Positions 1 through 5,438 are shown, numbered from the stretch's first letter. The stretch: DNA of 5,519 nt from JAGPHI01 sp036661035 (GCA_036661035.1 JAVWZM010000100.1:1-5519); one strand, 5' to 3'. Numbers and translations: made by a program. The notes: a model not told the origin generated them from the letters alone.

Positions 1-216
1 GACAAATGCAGTGATTAGTACTGTCATATATAAAAAGAACAGCGCACGCAAAGTGCAATCAACTATGAGAAATGCAATTACATTGCAAAACCCCAACGGG
101 CGGAGCAGAGCCACCGCCCCTACAGAGGGTGGGGAGTGCAGCTAGGGTGCAAAATGCAGCTAAGCTGCCCTCTGCCCCTACGGAGGTTGTGGAACGCAGT
201 TCGGTTGCAAAAAAGC
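1..216. other. Noncoding region downstream of the operon
   Basis: I see no credible gene in this 216-nt stretch on either strand. It contains small inverted repeats: TGCAAT-tac-ATTGCA at 73-87, GCAC-gcaaa-GTGC at 44-56, and a GC-rich hairpin at 98-119. The right part is occupied by an imperfect tandem repeat, listed separately. The gene beyond the left edge is not visible, so which transcription unit borders this region is unknown. Confidence 0.6.
98..123. repeat. GTAGGGGCGG-type intergenic hairpin
   Basis: On the minus strand this reads GTAGGGGCGG, a ten-base loop region, then CCGCCC. The GGGCGG and CCGCCC arms (98-103 and 114-119) form a 6-bp GC stem. From memory, GTAGGGGCGG...CCGCCCG elements are common short intergenic repeats in Clostridia and related gut Firmicutes; no search was possible here. 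It forms the left end of the tandem repeat that follows. Confidence 0.5.
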
Positions 217-244
217 CTAACGCTGCGCAGCGCAGTTAAGCTGC
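111..244 (-). repeat. Imperfect tandem direct repeat, two units
   Basis: Two adjacent units align when read on the minus strand: unit B at 244-169 (76 nt) and unit A at 168-111 (58 nt). Each begins with a small dyad (GCAGCTTAACTGC in B, GCAGCTTAGCTGC in A). It continues through TTTTGCA, then a CTGC/TTCC-like stretch, and ends with GTAGGGGC followed by a purine-rich tail. Unit B carries about 18 extra bases after the dyad. A degenerate third partial copy starting TTTTGCA may lie at 91-67. Unit B overlaps the last codons of the HAD hydrolase gene, so the repeat has become part of a coding sequence. Confidence 0.6.
209..239 (-). terminator. Candidate intrinsic terminator at the end of the HAD gene
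   Basis: On the minus strand, TAAC and GTTA flank a self-complementary CGCTGCGCAGCG core (221-232, perfect 12-bp palindrome), giving a bulged hairpin over 218-239. GGC and a run of six T (214-209) follow. This hairpin-plus-U-tract layout fits a rho-independent terminator lying on the stop codon of the last operon gene. The stem is imperfect and several alternative pairings exist, so confidence is moderate. Confidence 0.4.
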
Positions 245-867
245 AATATTTCCTCCAGCTCTCTGATAACCCTGGCGCCGGTGCTGCAAAGCACATCAAA
301 GGGCTGATGCCCACCTGCATAAAGCACAGGCTCTGCGCCTATTGCAAGTGCCGTGTCGTAATCGTGGGTGGTGTCGCCTATCATTATTGCCTTGCAAGGC
401 ATATTGTTTTGCTCTATCCATGCACGTCCCATTTCTATTTTGCTTTTGGCAAAAATATTATCAAGCCCTAAAACCGTGTCGAAAAACTCGGAAATGCCAA
501 GGTCTTTAATCTGCGAAACTAATAATTCTCGCGGCGACGCAGACAAAACAATCTGCCGCACTCCCCTTTCGCTAAGAGCTTGCAATACCTTCTGCGCGCC
601 CTTTTGCAAGGTGCATTTTCCGCTGAGCCTTTTGTATTCGCCCATGTAAACATCGGCTAATTCTTCAAATGAATGTCGCTCAAAATCGAAGCCGGCTCGC
701 TTATAATAATCTTCTATAGGAAACCCAAAAATGCTCTTATACTCACAGATGCCGCCAATTGGCGGATATCCGTGGTCTAAAAGCATTCCGTTTAAAATAT
801 CACAACTTACTTGCACATCATCTAATAATGTACCGTTAAAATCCCATATCACTGTATTTATAGGCAT
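217..867 (-). CDS. HAD-superfamily hydrolase (phosphatase-like)
   Basis: A 216-residue haloacid-dehalogenase fold protein, probably a cytosolic small-molecule phosphatase; its substrate cannot be told from sequence. Motif I is WDFNGTLLDD at residues 8-17, with nucleophile Asp9. The Ser of LSAS (about 108-111) is motif II, Lys141 or Lys143 is motif III, and GDTTHD at 164-169 is motif IV, binding Mg2+. Residues 18-85 between motifs I and II form a helical C1-type cap. Length is normal for phosphoglycolate-phosphatase-like members. Oddly, the second acidic residue of motif I (DxD) is Asn11, a residue that normally acts as general acid/base. The ATG lies 3 nt after the queT stop, with AAGGA 7 nt upstream inside queT, so the two are probably translationally coupled. 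The final residues QLNCAAQR come from the adjacent repeat. Confidence 0.85.
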   Translation of the reverse strand: MPINTVIWDFNGTLLDDVQVSCDILNGMLLDHGYPPIGGICEYKSIFGFPIEDYYKRAGFDFERHSFEELADVYMGEYKRLSGKCTLQKGAQKVLQALSERGVRQIVLSASPRELLVSQIKDLGISEFFDTVLGLDNIFAKSKIEMGRAWIEQNNMPCKAIMIGDTTHDYDTALAIGAEPVLYAGGHQPFDVLCSTGARVIRELEEILQLNCAAQR

Positions 868-870
868 GGC

Positions 871-1386
871 TCAGTCCTTAAACGCCCTGTCACACAGGGC
901 GCTGTTTTTCTGCAAAAATTTAGTTAGCGGCACGCCAAGCACAAAGCATGCGCATGCCTGCCCCAATGCCACCCAAAAAAACTGTATGGCAAATACCTTT
1001 AAAGAAAAAGCTCCCATTACAAAGGTAAGCTCCCCACCTACAACAAGAGCATTGATAAAAACAGGCGGCAACGCTGCAAGCCATGGGCTTTTATTTCTAA
1101 GGGCACGGGTGCAAAGTGCCGCCGCCAAGGTTGCCGCTGTGCCGATTATTACGTCCAGCGGCCCTAAAATGTTTGCGCCCATAAACATGCCGATTAAATT
1201 TGCCAAAAAGCAGCCGAGGGTTACACCCACTACCGCATCAGCGGAAAAAACAGGCAGTAAAGTAAGCGCCTCGCTTACACGCACTTGCAGCATGCCATAA
1301 GAAATAGGCGCAAGCGCCACGCTTACCGTGGCGTAAATCGCGCCGATAAAGGCACCTCGCACCATGCGTTTAATTTTCATTTGCAT
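871..1386 (-). CDS. queT: QueT family queuosine precursor transporter
   Basis: A 171-residue integral membrane protein matching the QueT family. These are substrate-binding S components of energy-coupling-factor transporters, thought to import queuine or preQ0/preQ1 for queuosine at tRNA position 34. Diagnostic stretches are APISYGMLQVRVSEALTLLP (26-45), GCFLAN (58-63), the GPLDVIIGTAATLAA region (75-89) and LPPVFINALVVGGEL (106-120). About five hydrophobic segments lie near residues 10-30, 42-65, 76-95, 102-122 and 130-150. The ATG at 1386 was chosen because AGGAG sits 10 nt upstream; Met3 at 1380 is also possible. A longer upstream reading would overlap the flavin reductase and does not look like protein. 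No preQ1 riboswitch can fit in the 20-nt gap, so expression should depend on the operon. The shared energizing subunits are not in this window. Confidence 0.9.
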   Translation of the reverse strand: MQMKIKRMVRGAFIGAIYATVSVALAPISYGMLQVRVSEALTLLPVFSADAVVGVTLGCFLANLIGMFMGANILGPLDVIIGTAATLAAALCTRALRNKSPWLAALPPVFINALVVGGELTFVMGAFSLKVFAIQFFWVALGQACACFVLGVPLTKFLQKNSALCDRAFKD

Positions 1387-1396
1387 ATAAATTTGG

Positions 1397-1401
1397 CTCC
1401 T
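1397..1401 (-). promoter_or_regulatory. Ribosome binding site of queT
   Basis: AGGAG on the minus strand, 10 nt before the ATG at 1386 and 16 nt before the in-frame ATG at 1380. It favours the 1386 start and rules against the long N-terminal extension. It lies just after the flavin reductase stop. Confidence 0.7.
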
Positions 1402-1406
1402 GTAAA

Positions 1407-2009
1407 TTATTTTTGCTGCCTTGTACTTCTGTCGAACTGCGGCTTTTTCTTGCGCTTTTTTACAGAAAATCCAAAATCGCCTATTTTTTTGCCTAAGGCA
1501 AAATATTCTCCATGAGCATATGCGGCAAGGCCTGCCTTGGCAAGACGCAGCCTGCCGTCCTCGCCTATTAGCTCTGTCGCCACATTTACAGCCACTATTT
1601 CGGCCAAAAACATGTCGTGGCTGCCAAGAGGGATAATATCGCATACTCGACATTCAATGCTTACGGGGCTTTCTGCTATCATGGGGCAATCTATAGCGGA
1701 GGAGGGCTGTACAGTAAGCTTCGCCATGGCAAGCTTGTCCTCATCGCGTCCGCTTTTACAGCCGCAATAGTCCACCGCGCGAATAATAGCGGCAGTGGGC
1801 AGATTGATTACAAACACTCCGCTCTCGCGGATAAGGTCGTGGCTATAACGCTCGGGGCGCACAGAAATATATGTTTTGGCAGGCTGAGAATTGATGATGC
1901 CTGTCCACGCAATAGTGAGGGCATTTGGCTTTTCCATAGTGCCACAGCTTACAAGCACAGGAGGCACAGGGGCTAAAAGCGCAGAGCCTTTCCATGTAGT
2001 TTTATCCAA
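1407..2009 (-). CDS. Flavin reductase-like FMN-binding protein
   Basis: A 200-residue flavin reductase-domain protein (FMN-binding split barrel, flavoredoxin-like). It is probably a cytosolic NAD(P)H-dependent flavin reductase or a related FMN redox protein; the partner is unknown. Supporting segments are PNALTIAWTGIINSQP (28-43), the SVRPERYSHDLI stretch (49-60) with GVFVINLPT (64-72), DYCGCKSGRDEDK (80-92), GSHDMFLAEI (129-138) and the C-terminal HGEYFALGKKIGDFGFS (166-182). The start is a TTG at 2009: no in-frame ATG precedes the domain, and GAGGA sits 4 nt upstream. The tail after residue 182 is very basic (KKRKKKP) and runs 11 residues past the lysine cluster, unusual but harmless-looking. 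It sits 35 nt after the glycosyltransferase and 20 nt before queT. Confidence 0.85.
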   Translation of the reverse strand: MDKTTWKGSALLAPVPPVLVSCGTMEKPNALTIAWTGIINSQPAKTYISVRPERYSHDLIRESGVFVINLPTAAIIRAVDYCGCKSGRDEDKLAMAKLTVQPSSAIDCPMIAESPVSIECRVCDIIPLGSHDMFLAEIVAVNVATELIGEDGRLRLAKAGLAAYAHGEYFALGKKIGDFGFSVKKRKKKPQFDRSTRQQK

Positions 2010-2013
2010 TTTA

Positions 2014-2018
2014 TCCTC
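2014..2018 (-). promoter_or_regulatory. Ribosome binding site for the TTG start of the flavin reductase
   Basis: GAGGA on the minus strand, 4 nt before TTG at 2009. The reading frame stays open upstream to about 2057 but offers no ATG, so this site decides the TTG start. Spacing is slightly short. Confidence 0.6.
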
Positions 2019-2024
2019 TTTTCC

Positions 2025-2037
2025 GTACCTACGGTAC
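2025..2037. repeat. Small intergenic inverted repeat
   Basis: GTACC-TAC-GGTAC, a 5-bp stem with a three-base loop, lies between the glycosyltransferase stop and the flavin reductase ribosome binding site. No U-tract follows, so it is not a terminator. It could stabilise or process the transcript, but it may be chance. Confidence 0.3.
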
Positions 2038-2044
2038 AGCGCAA

Positions 2045-3013
2045 TTATTGTTGATTATCCGTATCTGTGATAGTGTTTTCGCTAATTATAAAGCGCGGCC
2101 GCGCCTTGGTTTCGTTATAAATTTTCCCCACGTATTCGCCAATTACTCCAAGGCATAAAAGCTGCACGCCGCCCATAAAGAATATGGCGCAAAACATGCT
2201 GCTCCAGCCCGATACAGTAAAGCCAAACAGCTTGACAAACACTGTAATGATAATGGCTATTACGCTTGCCATGGACACAAAAAAGCCAAGCCCCGTTATA
2301 ATGCGTATCGGCTTTACCGATAGGCTAGTAATGCCGTCAAAGGCAAAGGCAAGCATCTTTTTAAGAGGATAATGGCTCTCGCCTGCAATGCGCTCGGCAC
2401 GCTCGTACAAAACGCTTGAATATTTATATCCCACCATGGGCACAAGCCCACGCAAAAACAGATTAACCTCTTTAAATTCAAATAATCCGCAAAGGGCGCG
2501 TTTGGACATAAGGCGATAATCTGCATGGTTAAACACCACGTCTGCGCCAAGCACACGCATTACCTTGTAAAAGCCCTCTGCCGTAGTGCGTTTAAACCAT
2601 GTGTCGGTGGTGCGCTTAGAGCGCACACCATATACAATGTCGCAACCGCCGAGATATTCGTCTACCATTGCGTCCATAGCATTGATATCGTCTTGCCCGT
2701 CGCAATCTATGGAAATACTGATATCCGCGTTATCCTTTGCCACGCTAAGCCCTGCCAAAAGGGCGTTTTGATGGCCGCGGTTGCGCGATAAACACACGCC
2801 TTCAAAACATTCGTCTTGCTCGGATAAAGCCTTTATGATTTCCCATGTGCTGTCTTTAGAGCCGTCATTTACGAAAAGCACACGGCTTTCCTTTGCAATT
2901 TTGCCTTGTTTGGCAAGGGACAAAAGCTTTTCTTTAAACATTGGGGCTGTAACAGGCAGCACTTCTTCTTCGTTATAGCAAGGGATAACGATATATAATA
3001 TAGGTGTTTTCAT
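2045..3013 (-). CDS. Membrane-anchored family 2 glycosyltransferase (DPM1/GtrB-like)
   Basis: A 322-residue GT-A enzyme predicted to move a sugar from a nucleotide donor onto a polyprenyl phosphate at the inner face of the membrane, for later cell-surface glycosylation. VIPCYNEE (9-16) and VNDGSKDST (48-56) are donor-binding motifs. DCDGQDD (103-109) is the metal-binding DxD region, slightly different from the usual DADLQDP. ADYRLMSKRA (164-173) and NLFLRG (184-189) are typical of this subfamily. Two membrane helices at about 238-260 and 270-294 are followed by the conserved GEYVGKIYNETKARP tail (292-306). Its ribosome binding site is weak (GAG, 8 nt upstream) and it follows the largest gap in the operon (47 nt). 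No flippase or acceptor-specific transferase is present here to reveal the sugar or the target. Confidence 0.9.
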   Translation of the reverse strand: MKTPILYIVIPCYNEEEVLPVTAPMFKEKLLSLAKQGKIAKESRVLFVNDGSKDSTWEIIKALSEQDECFEGVCLSRNRGHQNALLAGLSVAKDNADISISIDCDGQDDINAMDAMVDEYLGGCDIVYGVRSKRTTDTWFKRTTAEGFYKVMRVLGADVVFNHADYRLMSKRALCGLFEFKEVNLFLRGLVPMVGYKYSSVLYERAERIAGESHYPLKKMLAFAFDGITSLSVKPIRIITGLGFFVSMASVIAIIITVFVKLFGFTVSGWSSMFCAIFFMGGVQLLCLGVIGEYVGKIYNETKARPRFIISENTITDTDNQQ

Positions 3014-3060
3014 AAATACATCTCGTTTCTAGGCTATTTTTGCTGCAAGCACGCTTTAGC

Positions 3061-3927
3061 TTATCTTCGTTTTTCGCCATGATAAACTATAGCTATGGCA
3101 TCGGGGCCTGTGTTGCTTGCCACTGCCGCGCCAAGCTTGAACACACAAGCAGGCGCTTCGCCAAACTCTTTTTTGCACATTTTGCTAAATTCCTGTGCCG
3201 TTTGCATATCTGTGGTACCTATCATATATTCCCGTTCGCCCACACGATGCTTTACCGCATGCGCCAAAAGGGCAGGCAGCACGTTTTTATCTCCGCGCAC
3301 TTTGTTTACAACGGCTGTTTCACCGTCGTTTATGGTTATAATCGGGCGCAAGCCCAAAAGCTCCCCTGCAAATGCCGCCGCGGCGGAAACTCTGCCGCTT
3401 TTTTTGATGAATTTAAGAGAAAATACAGACACTGCTATTTCAGCCGTGGCAAAATCTGCCTCTAAATCGTCTATAACCTGTTTTAACTCCGCGCCGTTAA
3501 TCAGCTTGCGCGCCGCTTGGCACACATAATAGCCGTAAGGCATGGAATAAGTGTGGCTATCTACCAAATGCACACGTAGCTTGCAACCGGGTATTTCTTC
3601 CTTTAGCTGCTGTGCCGCCATTAAAGCGGCGTTATATGTGTTTGAACCGCCGGAATTAATGCTTACATGTAGCACATCTGTATAGCCTGCGGCTGCATAT
3701 TCGGCATATTTTTCTAAAAATTGAATGGTGGTAATATGCGCTGTGCTGGGCATGCCGTTGGCGTTTCGCAGCATGTCATAATATTCGTCGTTTGTAAAAT
3801 CTTTGCGTTCTTCATAGCTTACGTCATCTAAGCTAATGGTAAAATTCATGATATCTATGCCATATTTTTCGCGCATTTCTTCAGGAATATCACTTGCCGA
3901 GTCTGTTAATACAGCAACCTTTCTCAA
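3061..3927 (-). CDS. DegV family fatty-acid-binding protein
   Basis: A 288-residue DegV protein, a two-domain cytosolic lipid-binding family. Some members act as FakB, presenting fatty acids to the kinase FakA for phospholipid synthesis. Whether this one works that way is inference, since no fakA is visible. Landmarks are LTDSASDIP at 7-15, PSTAHITT at 60-67 (replacing the common TSQPS form), SINSGGSNTYN at 89-99, LVDSHTYSM at 121-129, LKFIKKSGRVS at 171-181, LGLRPII at 191-197 and NTGPDAIAIVYHG at 272-284. Length is normal. The start is TTG at 3927: GGAGGTGA lies 7 nt upstream and overlaps the trmL stop, which fits translational coupling. A hairpin could mask this site, described separately. 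Confidence 0.9.
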   Translation of the reverse strand: MRKVAVLTDSASDIPEEMREKYGIDIMNFTISLDDVSYEERKDFTNDEYYDMLRNANGMPSTAHITTIQFLEKYAEYAAAGYTDVLHVSINSGGSNTYNAALMAAQQLKEEIPGCKLRVHLVDSHTYSMPYGYYVCQAARKLINGAELKQVIDDLEADFATAEIAVSVFSLKFIKKSGRVSAAAAFAGELLGLRPIITINDGETAVVNKVRGDKNVLPALLAHAVKHRVGEREYMIGTTDMQTAQEFSKMCKKEFGEAPACVFKLGAAVASNTGPDAIAIVYHGEKRR

Positions 3928-3942
3928 AGGTGCGTCACCTCC
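3926..3942 (-). promoter_or_regulatory. degV ribosome binding site inside a small hairpin
   Basis: On the minus strand GGAGGTGA (3942-3935) is an excellent ribosome binding site, 7 nt before the TTG at 3927, and contains the trmL stop TGA (3937-3935). Its bases GGAGGUG can pair with CACCUUU (3932-3926) across an ACG loop: five Watson-Crick pairs plus two G-U pairs. The stem covers the first two bases of the start codon. Ribosomes terminating on trmL would open it. Confidence 0.5.
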
Positions 3943-4426
3943 AATTATAGTTTCTCAGTTTTCCCTCACACAAAAGCCCTTTAAAATCCCCTTGCCGCAG
4001 CACCTCATACACTGCAATTGCCACAGTATTGGACAGATTTAAGCTGCGCGCGCCCTCTATCATAGGCAAACGCACGCAGGAATGTTGATTTTCAAATAAT
4101 AGAGCCTCGTTTAAGCCTGCATCTTCACGCCCAAACACCAAATAACAATTATCGGGATATTCCACCTCGGAATATTTATATGGCGCTTTGGTGGTAAAAT
4201 AATAGAAATCTCCTTTATTTTTCAAAAAGAAATCCGCAGTGCTATCATAATATGATATATCAAGAAGATGCCAATAGTCAAGCCCTGCGCGCTTTAGCTT
4301 TTTGTCGTCTATCTCAAAGCCCATGGGGCCTACCAGATGCAAGCGCGCATTTGTGGCGGCACAGGTGCGTGCGATATTTCCTGTGTTTTGCGGTATTTGC
4401 GGTTCGATTAATACAATATTAATCAT
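3935..4426 (-). CDS. trmL: tRNA (cytidine/uridine-2'-O-)-methyltransferase TrmL
   Basis: A 163-residue SPOUT-class enzyme that uses S-adenosylmethionine to methylate the 2'-O of the wobble nucleotide (position 34) of tRNA-Leu isoacceptors. All family blocks are present. IPQNTGNIARTC lies at 11-22, followed by LVGPMGFEIDDKKLKRAGLDY at 31-51. FGREDAGL (98-105) and the RLPMIEGARSLNLSN block (119-133), running on to EVLRQ, form the trefoil-knot cofactor site. The usual FGxExxGL motif is kept. Length is close to the E. coli enzyme (about 157 residues). ATG at 4426 is preferred over GTG at 4432 because the family begins directly with MxNIVL and AGGAG lies 10 nt upstream. The start overlaps the kinase stop by 8 nt. 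Its last codons double as the degV ribosome binding site. Confidence 0.93.
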   Translation of the reverse strand: MINIVLIEPQIPQNTGNIARTCAATNARLHLVGPMGFEIDDKKLKRAGLDYWHLLDISYYDSTADFFLKNKGDFYYFTTKAPYKYSEVEYPDNCYLVFGREDAGLNEALLFENQHSCVRLPMIEGARSLNLSNTVAIAVYEVLRQGDFKGLLCEGKLRNYNWR

Positions 4427-5264
4427 GGGCACTATTCTCCTTTAAGGCTATTATGCCTAAGTTTTGTTCAAAAGGCACGCCAAAGCATGCCTTGTTATTT
4501 TCAATATTTGCCATTTCCACACTTTTGCGCACAAAATTGGCGGCGATATCTATTGCCGTTTCAAGGCTTTTGCCTTGCATAACAGAGCCTGTAAGCACCG
4601 AGGCAAACATATCTCCCGTGCCGGGATAGCTGCCGCTTTGTGGCAAATATCGCACAAACACCGTGTTTTCTCCCTGCCTTTTGCACACATTATAGCAGCT
4701 TTCGTCCTTAAGGCAAACGCCTGTAAGCACGGTCGCCTTTGCGCCAAGAGTTTCCAGCTGCTCCATGCGGGCTATCACCTCTTGTTTGGTGGATAGCGGA
4801 TTTTCGTTAAAATCAACGCCTAACAAAAGGGCGCTTTCGGTGGTGTTTGGCGTGATGATATCTGCGCCCTTGCATGCCCTTGCCATGGCAAGAGGCATAT
4901 CCTCGGAAAGCCCCGTATACATTTTGCCATTATCGCCAAGTACAGTGTCTATCACGCAAATTGCATCTTTGTTTTGCCCCCTTGCCTCAAGCAAAACGGA
5001 AAGCGCATTTTCGTCTTTATAATATCCGCTGTATATAGCGTCAAAGCAAAGCTTAATGTTTTTATAATGTGTAAGCGCATCGTGGGCAAAGCCACGCATG
5101 TCAAGCACCGCAGGCGCGCCAAAGCCGCCTGTATGTGTGGACAAAACAGCAGTGGGCAGTGGGCACGCCTCTATGCCCATGGTAGCTAATATAGGCAAGA
5201 TAACCGTAAGGCTGCATCTGCCCACGCAGGAGATATCGTTAATACATAATATGCGTTTAGGCAT
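4419..5264 (-). CDS. Pyridoxal/pyridoxamine kinase
   Basis: A 281-residue ribokinase-fold enzyme of the PdxK/PdxY type, phosphorylating pyridoxal, pyridoxamine or pyridoxine with ATP in vitamin B6 salvage. Evidence is the N-terminal INDISCVGRCSLTVILPIL run (8-26), PTAVLSTHTGGF (37-48), GDNGKMY (110-116), ITPNTTESALLLG (137-149) and the anion hole with catalytic base GSYPGTGDMF (211-220, Asp218). The stretch normally reading DPVxGD is DTVLGD here (106-111), with Thr in place of Pro. ATG at 5264 has AGGGG 7 nt upstream. It is the first gene of the operon and overlaps trmL. A thiamine-pathway hydroxymethylpyrimidine kinase (ThiD) is the main alternative, but the THTGGF and ISCVGRCSLT segments favour the pyridoxamine kinase group. 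Confidence 0.9.
   Translation of the reverse strand: MPKRILCINDISCVGRCSLTVILPILATMGIEACPLPTAVLSTHTGGFGAPAVLDMRGFAHDALTHYKNIKLCFDAIYSGYYKDENALSVLLEARGQNKDAICVIDTVLGDNGKMYTGLSEDMPLAMARACKGADIITPNTTESALLLGVDFNENPLSTKQEVIARMEQLETLGAKATVLTGVCLKDESCYNVCKRQGENTVFVRYLPQSGSYPGTGDMFASVLTGSVMQGKSLETAIDIAANFVRKSVEMANIENNKACFGVPFEQNLGIIALKENSAHD
4437..4441 (-). promoter_or_regulatory. Ribosome binding site of trmL
   Basis: AGGAG on the minus strand inside the 3' end of the kinase gene, 10 nt before ATG 4426 and only 4 nt before GTG 4432. It supports the ATG start together with family alignment. Confidence 0.6.
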
Positions 5265-5288
5265 TTTTTCGCCCCTTTACTGTAATAT

Positions 5289-5314
5289 AGTAAAACTGCC
5301 GCGGCAGTTTTACT
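5289..5314. repeat. 26-bp perfect palindrome upstream of the kinase
   Basis: The arms AGTAAAACTGCC and GGCAGTTTTACT meet around a central GC with no mismatch. It ends 24 nt before the kinase ATG. In RNA it gives an 11-bp stem with a CGCG loop, with an A-tract before and a U-rich stretch after the GC core, like a short bidirectional intrinsic terminator or attenuator. In DNA it could instead be an operator; TATATT lies just downstream on the minus strand. Confidence 0.6.
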
Positions 5315-5319
5315 TGTGC

Positions 5320-5339
5320 ATGTGCGATAGCACGCACAT
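5320..5339. repeat. Inverted repeat in the leader
   Basis: ATGTGCG-atagca-CGCACAT forms a 7-bp perfect stem with a six-base loop, 5 nt to the right of the 26-bp palindrome. No T-run follows on either strand. It may be part of a structured leader. Confidence 0.45.
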
Positions 5340-5353
5340 TAGGATAAATTTTT

Positions 5354-5382
5354 AATAAACAAGGCTTTAGCCCTGTTTTATT
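5354..5382. terminator. Candidate bidirectional intrinsic terminator
   Basis: The stem AAACAAGGC / GCCCTGTTT with a TTTA loop extends with A/T pairs on both sides. Read as minus-strand RNA, the single mismatch becomes a G-U pair, so the stem is better in that direction, and TTTATTAAAAATTT follows. On the plus strand TTTTATTG follows. It could end a gene entering from beyond the right edge, or sit in the operon leader. Confidence 0.55.
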
Positions 5383-5408
5383 GAAAAAGGTAAAATTTAC
5401 AGTGTAAA
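5380..5408 (-). promoter_or_regulatory. Candidate promoter of the operon
   Basis: On the minus strand TTTACA (5408-5403, five of six matches to TTGACA), a 17-nt spacer and TTCAAT (5385-5380, four of six matches to TATAAT). Transcription would start near 5373, inside the terminator-like hairpin, so that hairpin would not form in this transcript. The leader would be about 110 nt. The -35 box lies within the 19-bp palindrome. Confidence 0.35.
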
Positions 5409-5411
5409 TTT
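5393..5411. promoter_or_regulatory. 19-bp operator-like palindrome
   Basis: AAATTTACA-g-TGTAAATTT, nine-base perfect arms around a single G. The size and the TTTACA/TGTAAA core look like a site for a dimeric repressor. It overlaps the candidate -35 box. The ATTTACAG half recurs at 5434-5441. I cannot name the regulator. Confidence 0.45.
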
Positions 5412-5425
5412 CTTACATAATGGGG

Positions 5426-5437
5426 AAATATATATTT
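5426..5437. repeat. A/T palindrome
   Basis: AAATATATATTT, a perfect 12-bp palindrome. It is low complexity, so symmetry here is cheap; it may be an AT-rich upstream element or chance. Confidence 0.25.
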
Positions 5438-5438
5438 A

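Noticed and set aside
111..244. CRISPR array
   Set aside because: The units are adjacent without spacers, differ in length and sequence, and number only two.
136..471. Plus-strand open frame of 111 codons
   Set aside because: It crosses the tandem repeat and runs antisense to the HAD gene, with no recognisable domain.
731..1300. Plus-strand open frame of 189 codons
   Set aside because: It is antisense to queT and the start of the HAD gene, whose protein sequences are clearly recognisable; composition is that of a shadow frame.
1387..1653. In-frame N-terminal extension of queT by 89 residues
   Set aside because: It lies inside the flavin reductase gene on the same strand in another frame, has no membrane-protein or domain character, and a good ribosome binding site supports the start at 1386.
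3040..3529. Plus-strand open frames over degV
   Set aside because: Two overlapping frames lie opposite a well-recognised DegV protein and show no conserved motif.
4427..4432. GTG start for trmL at 4432
   Set aside because: It would be only 4 nt from the ribosome binding site and adds two residues before the conserved family N-terminus; ATG at 4426 fits better.
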